IMG/VR virus record: IMGVR_UViG_3300050821_007764
Location: 25,049-89,048 of that record
Length of the DNA: 64,000 bases
Strand: one strand, 5' to 3'
DNA from: a virus
Of this stretch, positions 25,725 through 31,317 are shown one piece after another; positions within the stretch are counted from its first letter, which is position 1; every line of letters starts with the position of its first letter. The notes below the pieces were generated by a model. It made no database searches. It was not told the DNA's origin and saw only the letters and a list, made by a program, of their open reading frames with translations. A program made the translations under genes and the position numbers.

Positions 25725-25798
25725 GGCGGGGTAGGACAGTTCGGTAGTCCGCTGGGCTCATAACCCAGAAGTCGCAGGTTCAAATCCTGTCCCCGCCA
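25725..25798 (+). tRNA. tRNA-Met (CAU), initiator-like body
   Basis: Acceptor GGCGGGG/CCCCGCC, anticodon stem CTGGG/CCCAG with three G-C pairs, loop CTCATAA, T-arm GCAGG/CCTGT. The three G-C pairs are an initiator feature, but the 1-72 pair is G-C rather than the initiator mismatch. Confidence 0.85.
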
Positions 25799-25801
25799 CC
25801 G

Positions 25802-25841
25802 AGTCCCGGTCAGCTGCTCACTCCCAGCTGACCGGGACTTT
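25802..25841 (+). terminator. intrinsic terminator after tRNA-Met
   Basis: AGTCCCGGTCAGCTG (25802-25816) pairs exactly with CAGCTGACCGGGACT (25825-25839), followed by TT. Confidence 0.75.
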
Positions 25842-25854
25842 CCACGTTTGACCC

Positions 25855-25884
25855 TTGACACACGGAGTGCAACACCGCTAAGCT
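25855..25884 (+). promoter_or_regulatory. sigma70-like promoter (TTGACA / TAAGCT)
   Basis: TTGACA at 25855-25860, 18-nt spacer, TAAGCT at 25879-25884, following the tRNA-Met terminator and preceding the ATG at 25925. Confidence 0.65.
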
Positions 25885-25924
25885 GACGGCATACCGAAGG
25901 AACAGGAAAGAGAAGGGTACACTC

Positions 25925-26590
25925 ATGAGCGCCGTGCACACCAATGTCATCGACCTCGAAGCCGAGCAGCGGGCCCGCAGGGGCATCCTCATGGGTCGAG
26001 GACGGCACCGCCGCACCCCCGAGTCGTGGAAGGCCATGCTCCGGGACCTCACCGAGATGCAGACCGACCGGGACCGGCTCACCGAGGAACGCGACCAGGC
26101 ACGCCAGGAAGCCGCAAAGCTGCGGGCCAGCAGCACGGACATGGCGCAGGAGGTGCGCGCGATGCGCCGGGAACTCGCCCACCTGCGGGCCCTCATGACT
26201 CCCGACCGGGACAACCCCGTCAACCAGACCACCCACGTCTTCACCATGCCCGAGCGCCCCCGCGACGAGGACGACCCGGCCGAGGTGAGTACGCACCCCA
26301 TCTCCGTCAGCGACCTCTTCGGCGACGCGGAACCGACGGTGCCTCTGGACATCCGCACCATGCGCCCCGTGGTCACCGTCCACCCCATCCCGGCCGACGA
26401 CCCGCCCATGCCGGACCACGAACCCCGGACGCCGGACGGCCAGGCCGGACCCAGGCTGGTCCAGCGGCTGCGTACCGGCTTCAACAGCGCCTCGGAGCGC
26501 GTGCAGCACGACACGACCGAGATGCAAATCCTCAACCTGTGGGACAGCCCGCAGGCAAAGACGCGGACCGACGCGCAACGCACCGCCTGA
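25925..26590 (+). CDS. coiled-coil hypothetical protein (221 aa)
   Basis: ATG after AGGAAAGAGAAGGG. Residues 1-35 are basic (RGRHRRTPESWK); residues 40-100 form an Arg/Glu/Leu coiled coil; then a Pro/Asp-rich disordered stretch and a short C-terminal helix. No catalytic motif. Possibly a structural adaptor; the family is not recognised. Confidence 0.6.
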   Translation: MSAVHTNVIDLEAEQRARRGILMGRGRHRRTPESWKAMLRDLTEMQTDRDRLTEERDQARQEAAKLRASSTDMAQEVRAMRRELAHLRALMTPDRDNPVNQTTHVFTMPERPRDEDDPAEVSTHPISVSDLFGDAEPTVPLDIRTMRPVVTVHPIPADDPPMPDHEPRTPDGQAGPRLVQRLRTGFNSASERVQHDTTEMQILNLWDSPQAKTRTDAQRTA

Positions 26591-26601
26591 CCTGCGGTTT
26601 G

Positions 26602-26610
26602 TGCTACAAT
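26602..26610 (+). promoter_or_regulatory. extended -10 (TGCTACAAT)
   Basis: TGC followed by TACAAT, 27 nt before the HAD-like ATG; no convincing -35, as often with extended -10 promoters. Confidence 0.5.
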
Positions 26611-26636
26611 GAGAGCGCAGGACAGGGGACGTACTG

Positions 26637-27074
26637 ATGGAAAAGCAAGACGCGGTCATCTTCGACTACCAGGGCACGCTGGTCGACGTGCGCGGAATCC
26701 GGCACCTCATCGACGGGCCCGGAAGCTTCGACGCCTTCCATCTGGCCACCGTGAACTGCCTCCCGATCACGTGGGTCACCGCCGCAGCCAGCAAGGCCCA
26801 CGAAGACGGGCTCATTGTCCTGGTCGGCACCGGCATGAACGATCCGTACCGGCGGCACCTGGACTGGTGGCTCGCTGATCACGGGGTCCATGCGGACGAC
26901 GTGCAGATGCGGGTTGACAAGGACTACCGCAAGGACTTCATTGTCAAGCGGGAGATGCTGGAACGCTGGCGGCAGAAGTACAACATCATCAGGGCGTACG
27001 ACGATCGACCAGAGATATGTGATCTCTGGGAGTCGGAAGGAATTCCGGTCATCATGGTTCCAGGTTGGGAGTAA
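26637..27074 (+). CDS. HAD-fold phosphatase, PNKP-like (145 aa)
   Basis: AVIFDYQGTLVDV at the N-terminus is HAD motif I; TWVTAAAS is motif II-like; YDDRPEICDLWESEGIPVIM is the DD motif in the form of the phosphatase half of T4-type polynucleotide kinases. The usual DxD of motif I is DYQ: the second Asp, normally general acid/base, is Gln. Activity may be lost or altered. The protein ends VPGWE, and the next gene ends VPGWDGPT, which suggests that a homing endonuclease gene has split off and duplicated this gene's 3' end. Confidence 0.75.
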   Translation: MEKQDAVIFDYQGTLVDVRGIRHLIDGPGSFDAFHLATVNCLPITWVTAAASKAHEDGLIVLVGTGMNDPYRRHLDWWLADHGVHADDVQMRVDKDYRKDFIVKREMLERWRQKYNIIRAYDDRPEICDLWESEGIPVIMVPGWE

Positions 27075-27082
27075 ATTCGCGG

Positions 27083-27811
27083 ATGGCTCACCAGGAATTT
27101 ACCGACGCAGAAGCCATTGATATCTTGGCGTTGCATGAAGAAGGTTTCAGCAACATCGTGATAGCCGAACGGCTTGGTTTTGAGCGTCATCGTGTCGGTT
27201 ACTTTCTCAGGAGCAAGGGTCTGCGATCCACAAGGCGTCGTCAAGCAATCATTATGGTGGACGACGTAAATGCATGTTGCACTAAGTGCGAAAAGATCGT
27301 ACCTCGATCGGATCTTCCTTGGGGAAGAGTAACTGCGTTCTCTTACCAGCTCTCTTACTGCCGTAGGTGCTTGACGGACGCGACCATAAAGAATATTTCA
27401 AGCTCTGTGCCACAGTATCTACGACACAGGGAGCGTGCGCTTAAGGCCAGGGCGAAACGTGCGGGCATAACGTATGACCTCCCGGGCGGATATTTGTACG
27501 ATCTCTATGCATTGCAGCAGGGGTTGTGTTTCTACACGGATGAGCAAATGAAAATCTATTTTGGGACAGAAAAAAGTGGTTCCCGTAGAGATTCGCTATC
27601 CGTTGACAAAATCATCCCCGAGCTGGGATATGTACCGTATAACGTGGTTCTTTGCATCGCTCGCGCAAATGCAGTAAAGTACAACTGCACCCTGCAAGAA
27701 ATAAAAGAATGGCTGCCCGGTTGGTACATCCGGCTGTTGCCTAAGATCGAAGCATTGGAAATCGAGGGCACCCCCTACACGGTGGTGCCCGGATGGGACG
27801 GACCGACGTGA
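27083..27811 (+). CDS. HNH homing endonuclease carrying a host-gene tail (242 aa)
   Basis: The C-terminal half has GLCFYTDEQM and SVDKIIPELGYVPYNVVLC, then ANAVK, the layout of the HNH fold in free-standing phage homing endonucleases (D.I.P..GY...N). CTKCEK and CRRC give a zinc site; an HTH-like N-terminus (IVIAERLGFERHRVGYFL) could bind DNA. Base composition is clearly lower in GC than its neighbours, consistent with recent transfer. The last codons return to GC-rich and encode EGTPYTVVPGWDGPT, a second version of the HAD protein's C-terminus. ATG 27083 chosen; ribosome-binding site weak. Confidence 0.75.
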   Translation: MAHQEFTDAEAIDILALHEEGFSNIVIAERLGFERHRVGYFLRSKGLRSTRRRQAIIMVDDVNACCTKCEKIVPRSDLPWGRVTAFSYQLSYCRRCLTDATIKNISSSVPQYLRHRERALKARAKRAGITYDLPGGYLYDLYALQQGLCFYTDEQMKIYFGTEKSGSRRDSLSVDKIIPELGYVPYNVVLCIARANAVKYNCTLQEIKEWLPGWYIRLLPKIEALEIEGTPYTVVPGWDGPT

Positions 27812-28005
27812 CGGACATCGGACTCGTAGAGGCGCTCAATGCCTGCGAGTCACAGCACGAACCCGGGCAGGACGAGGCGGGGACAGCATGGTGGCAGAAG
27901 CTGCTCCTGCTGCTGGCTATCCTCGCTGCGGTGAGCGCCGGGGTGGCAGGGATTTGCTATCTGACGGCGTGGATGACCTTGCACATACTGTTCGGCGGCT
28001 GGTAG
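27808..28005 (+). CDS. small membrane protein (65 aa)
   Basis: GTG overlaps the TGA of the endonuclease gene (GTGA), the junction presumably inherited from the HAD gene. Residues about 32-52 (LLLLAILAAVSAGVAGICYL) form a transmembrane helix, and the C-terminus stays hydrophobic (WMTLHILFGGW). N-terminus is acidic. Could be an inner-membrane regulator or superinfection factor; family unknown. Confidence 0.6.
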   Translation: MTDIGLVEALNACESQHEPGQDEAGTAWWQKLLLLLAILAAVSAGVAGICYLTAWMTLHILFGGW

Positions 28006-28051
28006 AGTTCCACTAGTCGTACAGGGGCGGGAAAAGGAAAGAAGGACCATC

Positions 28052-28303
28052 GTGGGACACACGCGCATCACCAACAGCGATCGTGGGGCCAGCGTCATCG
28101 GCCAGGGCGCACACCCGGACACCGGCCGCAGCCTCAACGGCAGGCGGGGCAAGGTTGTGGATGTCAAAGATCACTTCGGCGAGGAGCTCGTCGGTGTGAG
28201 GTGGGAGGGCTCCAGCGAGGTCGACTACGTCCGACAGCGCAACGTCTCCGGAACCGGCCCGTCCGAGGAAACACTCCCCCAGCACCAGCGGCGGAAGCGG
28301 TAG
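28052..28303 (+). CDS. hypothetical SH3-like protein (83 aa)
   Basis: GTG start after AAAGGAAAGAAGG. The core GRRGKVVDVKDHFGEE then VGVRWEG resembles a KOW/SH3-like beta barrel, a fold common in RNA- or ribosome-associated small proteins. The C-terminus is basic (QHQRRKR). It directly precedes the tRNA-Tyr/ncRNA block. The fold call is tentative. Confidence 0.55.
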   Translation: MGHTRITNSDRGASVIGQGAHPDTGRSLNGRRGKVVDVKDHFGEELVGVRWEGSSEVDYVRQRNVSGTGPSEETLPQHQRRKR

Positions 28304-28316
28304 GATCCAGAAGCAT

Positions 28317-28396
28317 GCCGCGTTCGGTCTAGGAAGACCAGGCTGCCTGTAAAGCAGCTGCCTCCGGCTAACCAGGATCGATACCTGGGCGCGGCA
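28317..28396 (+). tRNA. tRNA-Tyr (GUA)
   Basis: Acceptor GCCGCGT/GCGCGGC, anticodon stem GCTGC/GCAGC with loop CTGTAAA, long variable arm, T-arm CCAGG-ATCGATA-CCTGG. The T-loop begins with A instead of the usual T54. Confidence 0.82.
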
Positions 28397-28398
28397 CG

Positions 28399-28475
28399 GA
28401 ATACCCTGGGTGCACAGGCCCTACTAAGACGGGTCGACTGCTGGAGGAGGCGGGCATTGACCGCCCAGGGTATTC
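28399..28475 (+). ncRNA. structured element E1 (copy 1 of 2)
   Basis: GAATACCCTGGG (28399-28410) pairs perfectly with CCCAGGGTATTC (28464-28475). Inside are CACAGGCCCTACTAAGA (28413-28429), CGGGTCGA and CATTGACCGCC, all shared with the element at 30107-30183 while the outer stems differ in sequence. Covarying stems with a fixed core mark an RNA. AAGACTCCCG follows both copies. Family unknown. Confidence 0.55.
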
Positions 28476-28577
28476 TTCGTCCCACAACTCAAGACTCCCG
28501 CCCCTCGAAGTGGCCAGCGACTGCTACAGCTGGCTCCCGGTCAACCGGCCAGACCGGCAGACGAGAAGGCGGGTCCC

Positions 28578-28673
28578 GGTTCCGCTGCTGCACTCCCGCA
28601 TCCGAGTGCGGTGATCTACTGGACACAGGTCTCGCCGACTTCCCCCGTCGGTGATGAGTGCAGTAGCGGAACC
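28578..28673 (+). ncRNA. multi-arm structured RNA before tRNA-Lys
   Basis: An 18-bp stem (28578-28595 with 28656-28673, one G-U) encloses three hairpins: CCGCA/TGCGG, GATC/GGTC and CCGAC/GTCGG. It lies 9 nt before tRNA-Lys in a 280-nt stretch without genes. Could be a stable ncRNA or processing structure. Confidence 0.5.
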
Positions 28674-28681
28674 CTGAACGG

Positions 28682-28755
28682 GGGCCTGTAGCTCAACTGG
28701 TCAGAGCATCGGACTTTTAATCCGAGGGTTGCGGGTTCGAGACCCGCCGGGCCTA
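28682..28755 (+). tRNA. tRNA-Lys (UUU)
   Basis: Acceptor GGGCCTG/CGGGCCT with a G1-U72 wobble, D-arm GCTC/GAGC, anticodon loop CTTTTAA, T-arm GCGGG/CCCGC. Confidence 0.87.
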
Positions 28756-28776
28756 CGCGCGGAAGGAGAAGGAAAG

Positions 28777-28956
28777 ATGGTCGAGAACGATCCCAGTGAA
28801 GCCATCGCAGGGGCGACCCAGGAGGAACTGGACGCCCTTCAGCGGGCCTACGAGAAATCCCATCAAGAAGGGACGCTCGCCAGGATCGACCTGGAGCAGA
28901 AGCTCCGGCAGGACGCACGGCGCAACAAGGAAAAACCCAAGGGCAACCACCCTTGA
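28777..28956 (+). CDS. small charged protein (59 aa)
   Basis: ATG 28777 follows GGAAGGAGAAGG, a strong ribosome-binding site 21 nt after tRNA-Lys. Acidic N-terminus, then a charged helix (LARIDLEQKLRQDARRNKEK). No family recognised. Its stop lies 7 nt before the tRNA-like RNA at 28963. Confidence 0.6.
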   Translation: MVENDPSEAIAGATQEELDALQRAYEKSHQEGTLARIDLEQKLRQDARRNKEKPKGNHP

Positions 28957-28962
28957 CACGAT

Positions 28963-29077
28963 GGGGCTGCCAGTGGTGAGTACAGCAGACGGCACCGAAA
29001 CGTCCGTACGGCCGGTGAATACCGTCAACTCACCCGGAGGGGGCGCGCGACTGCGGGTTCGAATCCCGCCAGCTCCA
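28963..29077 (+). ncRNA. tRNA-like RNA with alanine-type acceptor and Y-like stem
   Basis: GGGGCTG (28963-28969) pairs with CAGCTCC (29070-29076) including G3-U70, the alanyl-tRNA synthetase determinant, followed by A73; GCGGG-TTCGAAT-CCCGC (29053-29069) is a T-arm. There is no D-arm or anticodon arm. Instead GGTGAGT (28975-28981) pairs with ACTCACC (29028-29034), enclosing GACGG/CCGTC and smaller hairpins. TACAGCAGACGG matches TACAGGAGACGG of Y RNA 3 at 11 of 12 positions. It resembles a reduced tmRNA-type or Y-type mimic. Confidence 0.55.
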
Positions 29078-29220
29078 CCGGTTCCCGCTGCATAAAGCAC
29101 AGTAGGAACCACCGGGTCCAGCCGTGAGGTGGCTGGACCCACCCGGGGCCGCAGGTTGCCAAGGGAGTCCTGATCCGCTCCCCCAAGATCCCTTCAATGG
29201 GACTGGCCCCACCGAGCAAA
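29078..29220 (+). other. gene-free spacer with strong hairpins
   Basis: Contains GGTTCC/GGAACC, GGGTCCAGCC/GGCTGGACCC and GGGGCC/GGCCCC with AAGGGA/TCCCTT inside. No T tract follows. No reading frame of interest was seen. It may insulate the tRNA-like RNA from the gene at 29267, whose probable -10 is TGCTAAAGT (29224-29232). Confidence 0.45.
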
Positions 29221-29266
29221 GTATGCTAAAGTAGGACGAAGAACAGGAAGAAGGAAGCTGAATCTC

Positions 29267-30004
29267 ATGACCAGTCCCATGCTCAGCCAGATGATCGCGG
29301 TACGGAAGGGCCTCAAACTCCGCACCGCCGCCGCCGTGGACGTGATCTACAAGGATCTCCAGAAGGCCGCACTCTACGCAGGCTTGACCCGCACGTACAA
29401 GCCCAAGGCCGAGGACGGCGACAAACTCCCCCCGGAGTACACCAACGTCCAGAAGTCCGTCGAAGCATCCCTGCGTGCAATCGCGGACGAATGGACGAAG
29501 CTCCTTGACGTCGAGCTGACCGTGGACGAAGGCAACACCCACGCACGCGGGCGCGTCATCGTGGACGGCGAGGAACTGTTCAGCGCGCCGCCGACGTTCC
29601 TCCTTACCGTCGAGAAGAAGCTGATCGACGTCCGCACGGCCTTCTCCAAGGTCCCCGTCCTGGACCCGGCCGTCCGCTGGGAGCCGGACACCACCGGAAA
29701 TGCCACGTGGCGCTCCGTCCCGGAAGAGACCACCCGCAGCAAGAAGGTGCTCCGGAACCACGTCAAGGCCGAGGCCACCGAGAAGCACCCGGCCCAGGTG
29801 GAAACGTACAGTGCGGACGAGATCGTCGGCACGTGGGAGCTGACCAAGTTCTCCGGGGCCGTCAGCGCGGACACCCGCAGTCACCTGCTCCAGCGCGTCA
29901 ACACCCTCATCGACGCTGTACGACACGCCATCGAGGAGGCCAACTCCACCCTGGTTGAGCAGCAGCACGTCGGCGAGACGGTCTTCGCCTACCTGCTGGG
30001 GTAA
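29267..30004 (+). CDS. hypothetical protein (245 aa)
   Basis: ATG follows GGAAGAAGGAAGC. A full-length globular protein: helical N-terminus, central strands (VELTVDEGNTHARGRVIVDG), and a helical C-terminus. It looks like a conserved actinophage protein of unknown function embedded in the tRNA block; I cannot name the family with certainty. Followed at 7 nt by a structured RNA region, so the two are probably one transcript. Confidence 0.65.
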   Translation: MTSPMLSQMIAVRKGLKLRTAAAVDVIYKDLQKAALYAGLTRTYKPKAEDGDKLPPEYTNVQKSVEASLRAIADEWTKLLDVELTVDEGNTHARGRVIVDGEELFSAPPTFLLTVEKKLIDVRTAFSKVPVLDPAVRWEPDTTGNATWRSVPEETTRSKKVLRNHVKAEATEKHPAQVETYSADEIVGTWELTKFSGAVSADTRSHLLQRVNTLIDAVRHAIEEANSTLVEQQHVGETVFAYLLG

Positions 30005-30010
30005 ACTCCG

Positions 30011-30097
30011 CTGGTCGACATCGCGGTAACGACGAAGGGGATGAGGACAGGCGATGATTGGTCCTCCCCACTCTGGCCAGATCCTCTTCGTGACCAG
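30011..30097 (+). ncRNA. structured domain upstream of element E2
   Basis: CTGGTC (30011-30016) pairs with GACCAG (30092-30097); inside, ACGAAGGGGAT (30032-30042) pairs with ATCCTCTTCGT (30081-30091) and GAGGAC pairs with GTCCTC. It abuts element E2 and may be part of the same RNA. Confidence 0.45.
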
Positions 30098-30106
30098 TTC
30101 AAGACC

Positions 30107-30183
30107 GGTGTTCCGGGTTCACAGACCCTACTAAGAAGCGGGTCGAGGATGGCTGAATCTCCTCATTGACCGCCTGGAACACC
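30107..30183 (+). ncRNA. structured element E2 (copy 2 of 2)
   Basis: GGTGTTCC (30107-30114) and three further bases pair with 30173-30183. The internal core CACAGACCCTACTAAGA (30120-30136), CGGGTCGA and CATTGACCGCC repeats that of 28399-28475 while the outer stem has a different sequence, so the structure is conserved. Another AAGACTCCCG follows. Confidence 0.55.
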
Positions 30184-30228
30184 CCCAAAGACTCCCGGTT
30201 TGAGCGACCGGGTGCCCGTGAGGGCAAA

Positions 30229-30435
30229 GTTGAAGCACAAGCTGAAACTGATGGAGCAACCTCGTTCAACGTGCAGGTTCGATCCCTGCCCGGGGCTCTG
30301 TGCCCATGCCTGTCGACGTCAGACATGGGCACGCGCACTTCCTCTGCTTGGACACGGCAGAGGAAGTGCACCCGCCCCGGTGGCCCAAATGGTAGAGGCG
30401 TTCGAGGGCCATGAAGCTGAAGCTCTCGCTCCAAC
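30229..30435 (+). ncRNA. permuted tRNA mimic with long acceptor insert (YrlA-like)
   Basis: Order along the RNA: 5' stem strand GTTGAAGC..AGCT (30229-30243), T-arm GCAGG-TTCGATC-CCTGC (30273-30289), CCGGGGC (30290-30296), a 77-nt insert with two perfect hairpins (30300-30332, 30336-30368), GCCCCGG (30374-30380), D-arm GCC/GGC (30383-30399), then AGCT..GCTCCAAC (30421-30435) closing the first stem. The acceptor stem pairs 7/7 only in this permuted order. Sequence motifs differ from the Ro-proximal Y RNAs. Confidence 0.5.
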
Positions 30436-30454
30436 ATGAAACAACAGCGCCAAA

Positions 30455-30588
30455 CCCGTAATCGACGAGACCAGCACTACAGTGGGAGAATGGCGGTTCG
30501 AATCCGTTCCTGGGCACTCCGAGCCCGGGTGGCCGTAATGGGAACGGCAGCCTGCTTTGAAGCTGAAACTGGTCCGACAGTGTACGGG
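30455..30588 (+). ncRNA. permuted tRNA mimic (YrlA-like)
   Basis: CCCGTA and GACCAG (30455-30474) pair with CTGGTC and TACGGG (30569-30588) around an internal loop. Between them come a T-arm (30492-30508, loop TTCGAAT), CCTGGGC (30509-30515) closed on GCCCGGG (30523-30529) by a 7-nt loop, then a D-arm GCC/GGC (30532-30548) and GCTTTGAAGC. It is 134 nt, like Y1 to Y3 next to the Ro gene, and includes GCTTTGA found in their 3' strands. Confidence 0.55.
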
Positions 30589-30601
30589 CGAGGGTGCAGT
30601 G

Positions 30602-30674
30602 ATATTGGTAGCGCATTTGGCAGCGCGTCAGCCTCAAAAGCTGAAGGTAGCGGGTTCGAATCCCGCCCAACACA
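30602..30674 (+). tRNA. aberrant tRNA-Leu-like (CAA), class I
   Basis: D-arm GCGC/GCGC, anticodon loop CTCAAAA, 5-nt variable loop, T-arm GCGGG/CCCGC. The acceptor ATATTGG/CCAACAC has A-C mismatches at positions 1 and 3. A leucine anticodon with a short variable loop is abnormal for bacteria; it may be degenerate or charged with another amino acid. Confidence 0.55.
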
Positions 30675-30686
30675 AAACTCTATTGG

Positions 30687-30714
30687 GGGCGTAGGATGGT
30701 GATTCCTACGCCCC
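30687..30714 (+). terminator. strong hairpin between tRNAs
   Basis: GGGGCGTAGGA pairs with TCCTACGCCCC around a TGGTGAT-type loop. No T tract follows, so it may be a processing or partial termination site. Confidence 0.5.
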
Positions 30715-30718
30715 TCCA

Positions 30719-30791
30719 GGTTCCGTAGCTCAGTGGACAGAGCATCGCCCTTCTAAGGCGACGGTCGCTGGTTCGAATCCAGCCGGTCCCA
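30719..30791 (+). tRNA. tRNA-Arg (UCU)
   Basis: D-arm GCTC/GAGC, anticodon stem TCGCC/GGCGA with loop CTTCTAA, T-arm GCTGG/CCAGC. Acceptor GGTTCCG/CGGTCCC has two mismatches (positions 3 and 4), unusual for a functional tRNA. Confidence 0.75.
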
Positions 30792-30796
30792 CGGTC

Positions 30797-30828
30797 GTTC
30801 AGGTGGTCCTAGGCCACCATCCTGAACA
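30797..30828 (+). terminator. hairpin after tRNA-Arg
   Basis: GTTCAGG pairs with CCTGAAC with an inner GTGG/CCAC-type stem around TCCTAGG. No clear T tract. Confidence 0.5.
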
Positions 30829-30868
30829 CCCGCACAGTTCATGAACGAAGCCCTGGAGCAGTGGCCAC

Positions 30869-30877
30869 TGCTATGAT
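30869..30877 (+). promoter_or_regulatory. extended -10 upstream of tRNA-Asn (TGCTATGAT)
   Basis: TGC followed by TATGAT, 33 nt before tRNA-Asn. No clear -35. Confidence 0.4.
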
Positions 30878-30909
30878 GGGGTGGACAAGTCCTCTCTTCT
30901 GTGCGTCAT

Positions 30910-30982
30910 ACGCTTATAGCTCAATCGGCAGAGCAGCCGACTGTTAATCGGCAGGTTCCTGGTTCGAATCCAGGTAGGCGTG
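30910..30982 (+). tRNA. tRNA-Asn (GUU)
   Basis: Acceptor ACGCTTA/TAGGCGT, anticodon stem GCCGA/TCGGC with loop CTGTTAA, T-arm CCTGG/CCAGG, discriminator G. Followed by a TACGCAG-GAAA-CTGCGTA hairpin (30996-31013). Confidence 0.88.
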
Positions 30983-31063
30983 CGTAAGGGTCCAGTACGC
31001 AGGAAACTGCGTAGGTCATGTGATTCGTTGGCCGGGGAGCAGGAGATTTGGTACCCTGCAATT

Positions 31064-31137
31064 CACGATGTAGCTCAGCTCGGTAGAGCACCACCCTGAT
31101 AAGGTGTAGGTCCCTGGTTCAAATCCAGGCGTCGTGA
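31064..31137 (+). tRNA. tRNA-Ile (GAU)
   Basis: Acceptor CACGATG/CGTCGTG, D-arm GCTC/GAGC, anticodon loop CTGATAA, T-arm CCTGG/CCAGG. Confidence 0.87.
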
Positions 31138-31229
31138 CTGGTCTCTTTCTCACAGCATCGGGGCGAGACCAGGCGCAGTCGGTGAGCTTGGCGGCTCGCA
31201 GTACCGGCTGCGCCACAACTTCATACCGA
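31138..31229 (+). other. structured tRNA spacer
   Basis: CTGGTCTC/GAGACCAG and GGCGCAGTCGG/CCGGCTGCGCC-type hairpins fill the gap between tRNA-Ile and tRNA-Ser. No reading frame supported. Confidence 0.45.
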
Positions 31230-31314
31230 GGAGAGCTGGCCGAGTGGCCGAAGGCGTCCGTCTCGAAAACGGAATCGGGTAACACCGACGGGAGTTCAAA
31301 TCTCCCGCTCTCCG
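31230..31314 (+). tRNA. tRNA-Ser (CGA)
   Basis: Acceptor GGAGAGC/GCTCTCC, anticodon stem TCCGT/ACGGA with loop CTCGAAA, long variable arm, T-arm CGGGAG-type with TTCAAAT, discriminator G. Confidence 0.88.
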
Positions 31315-31317
31315 CAA

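Noticed and set aside
25734-25800. A CRISPR or attachment-site repeat around the tRNA-Met
   Set aside because: No repeated spacer structure and no second copy of the tRNA 3' end was found; no integrase gene in the window.
24875-26659. A 594-codon minus-strand frame across the tRNA-Leu to tRNA-Met block
   Set aside because: Antisense to tRNAs and two plus-strand genes with promoters; composition is that of a shadow frame.
28399-28500. A group I intron core in element E1/E2
   Set aside because: The CTACTAAGA core and the following AAGACTCCCG looked suggestive, but no complementary P7 strands or exon junctions were found.
28963-29077. A complete tmRNA
   Set aside because: The acceptor and T-arm match, but there is no tag reading frame, no pseudoknots of normal size, and the tmRNA D-domain sequence is missing; total length is only 115 nt.
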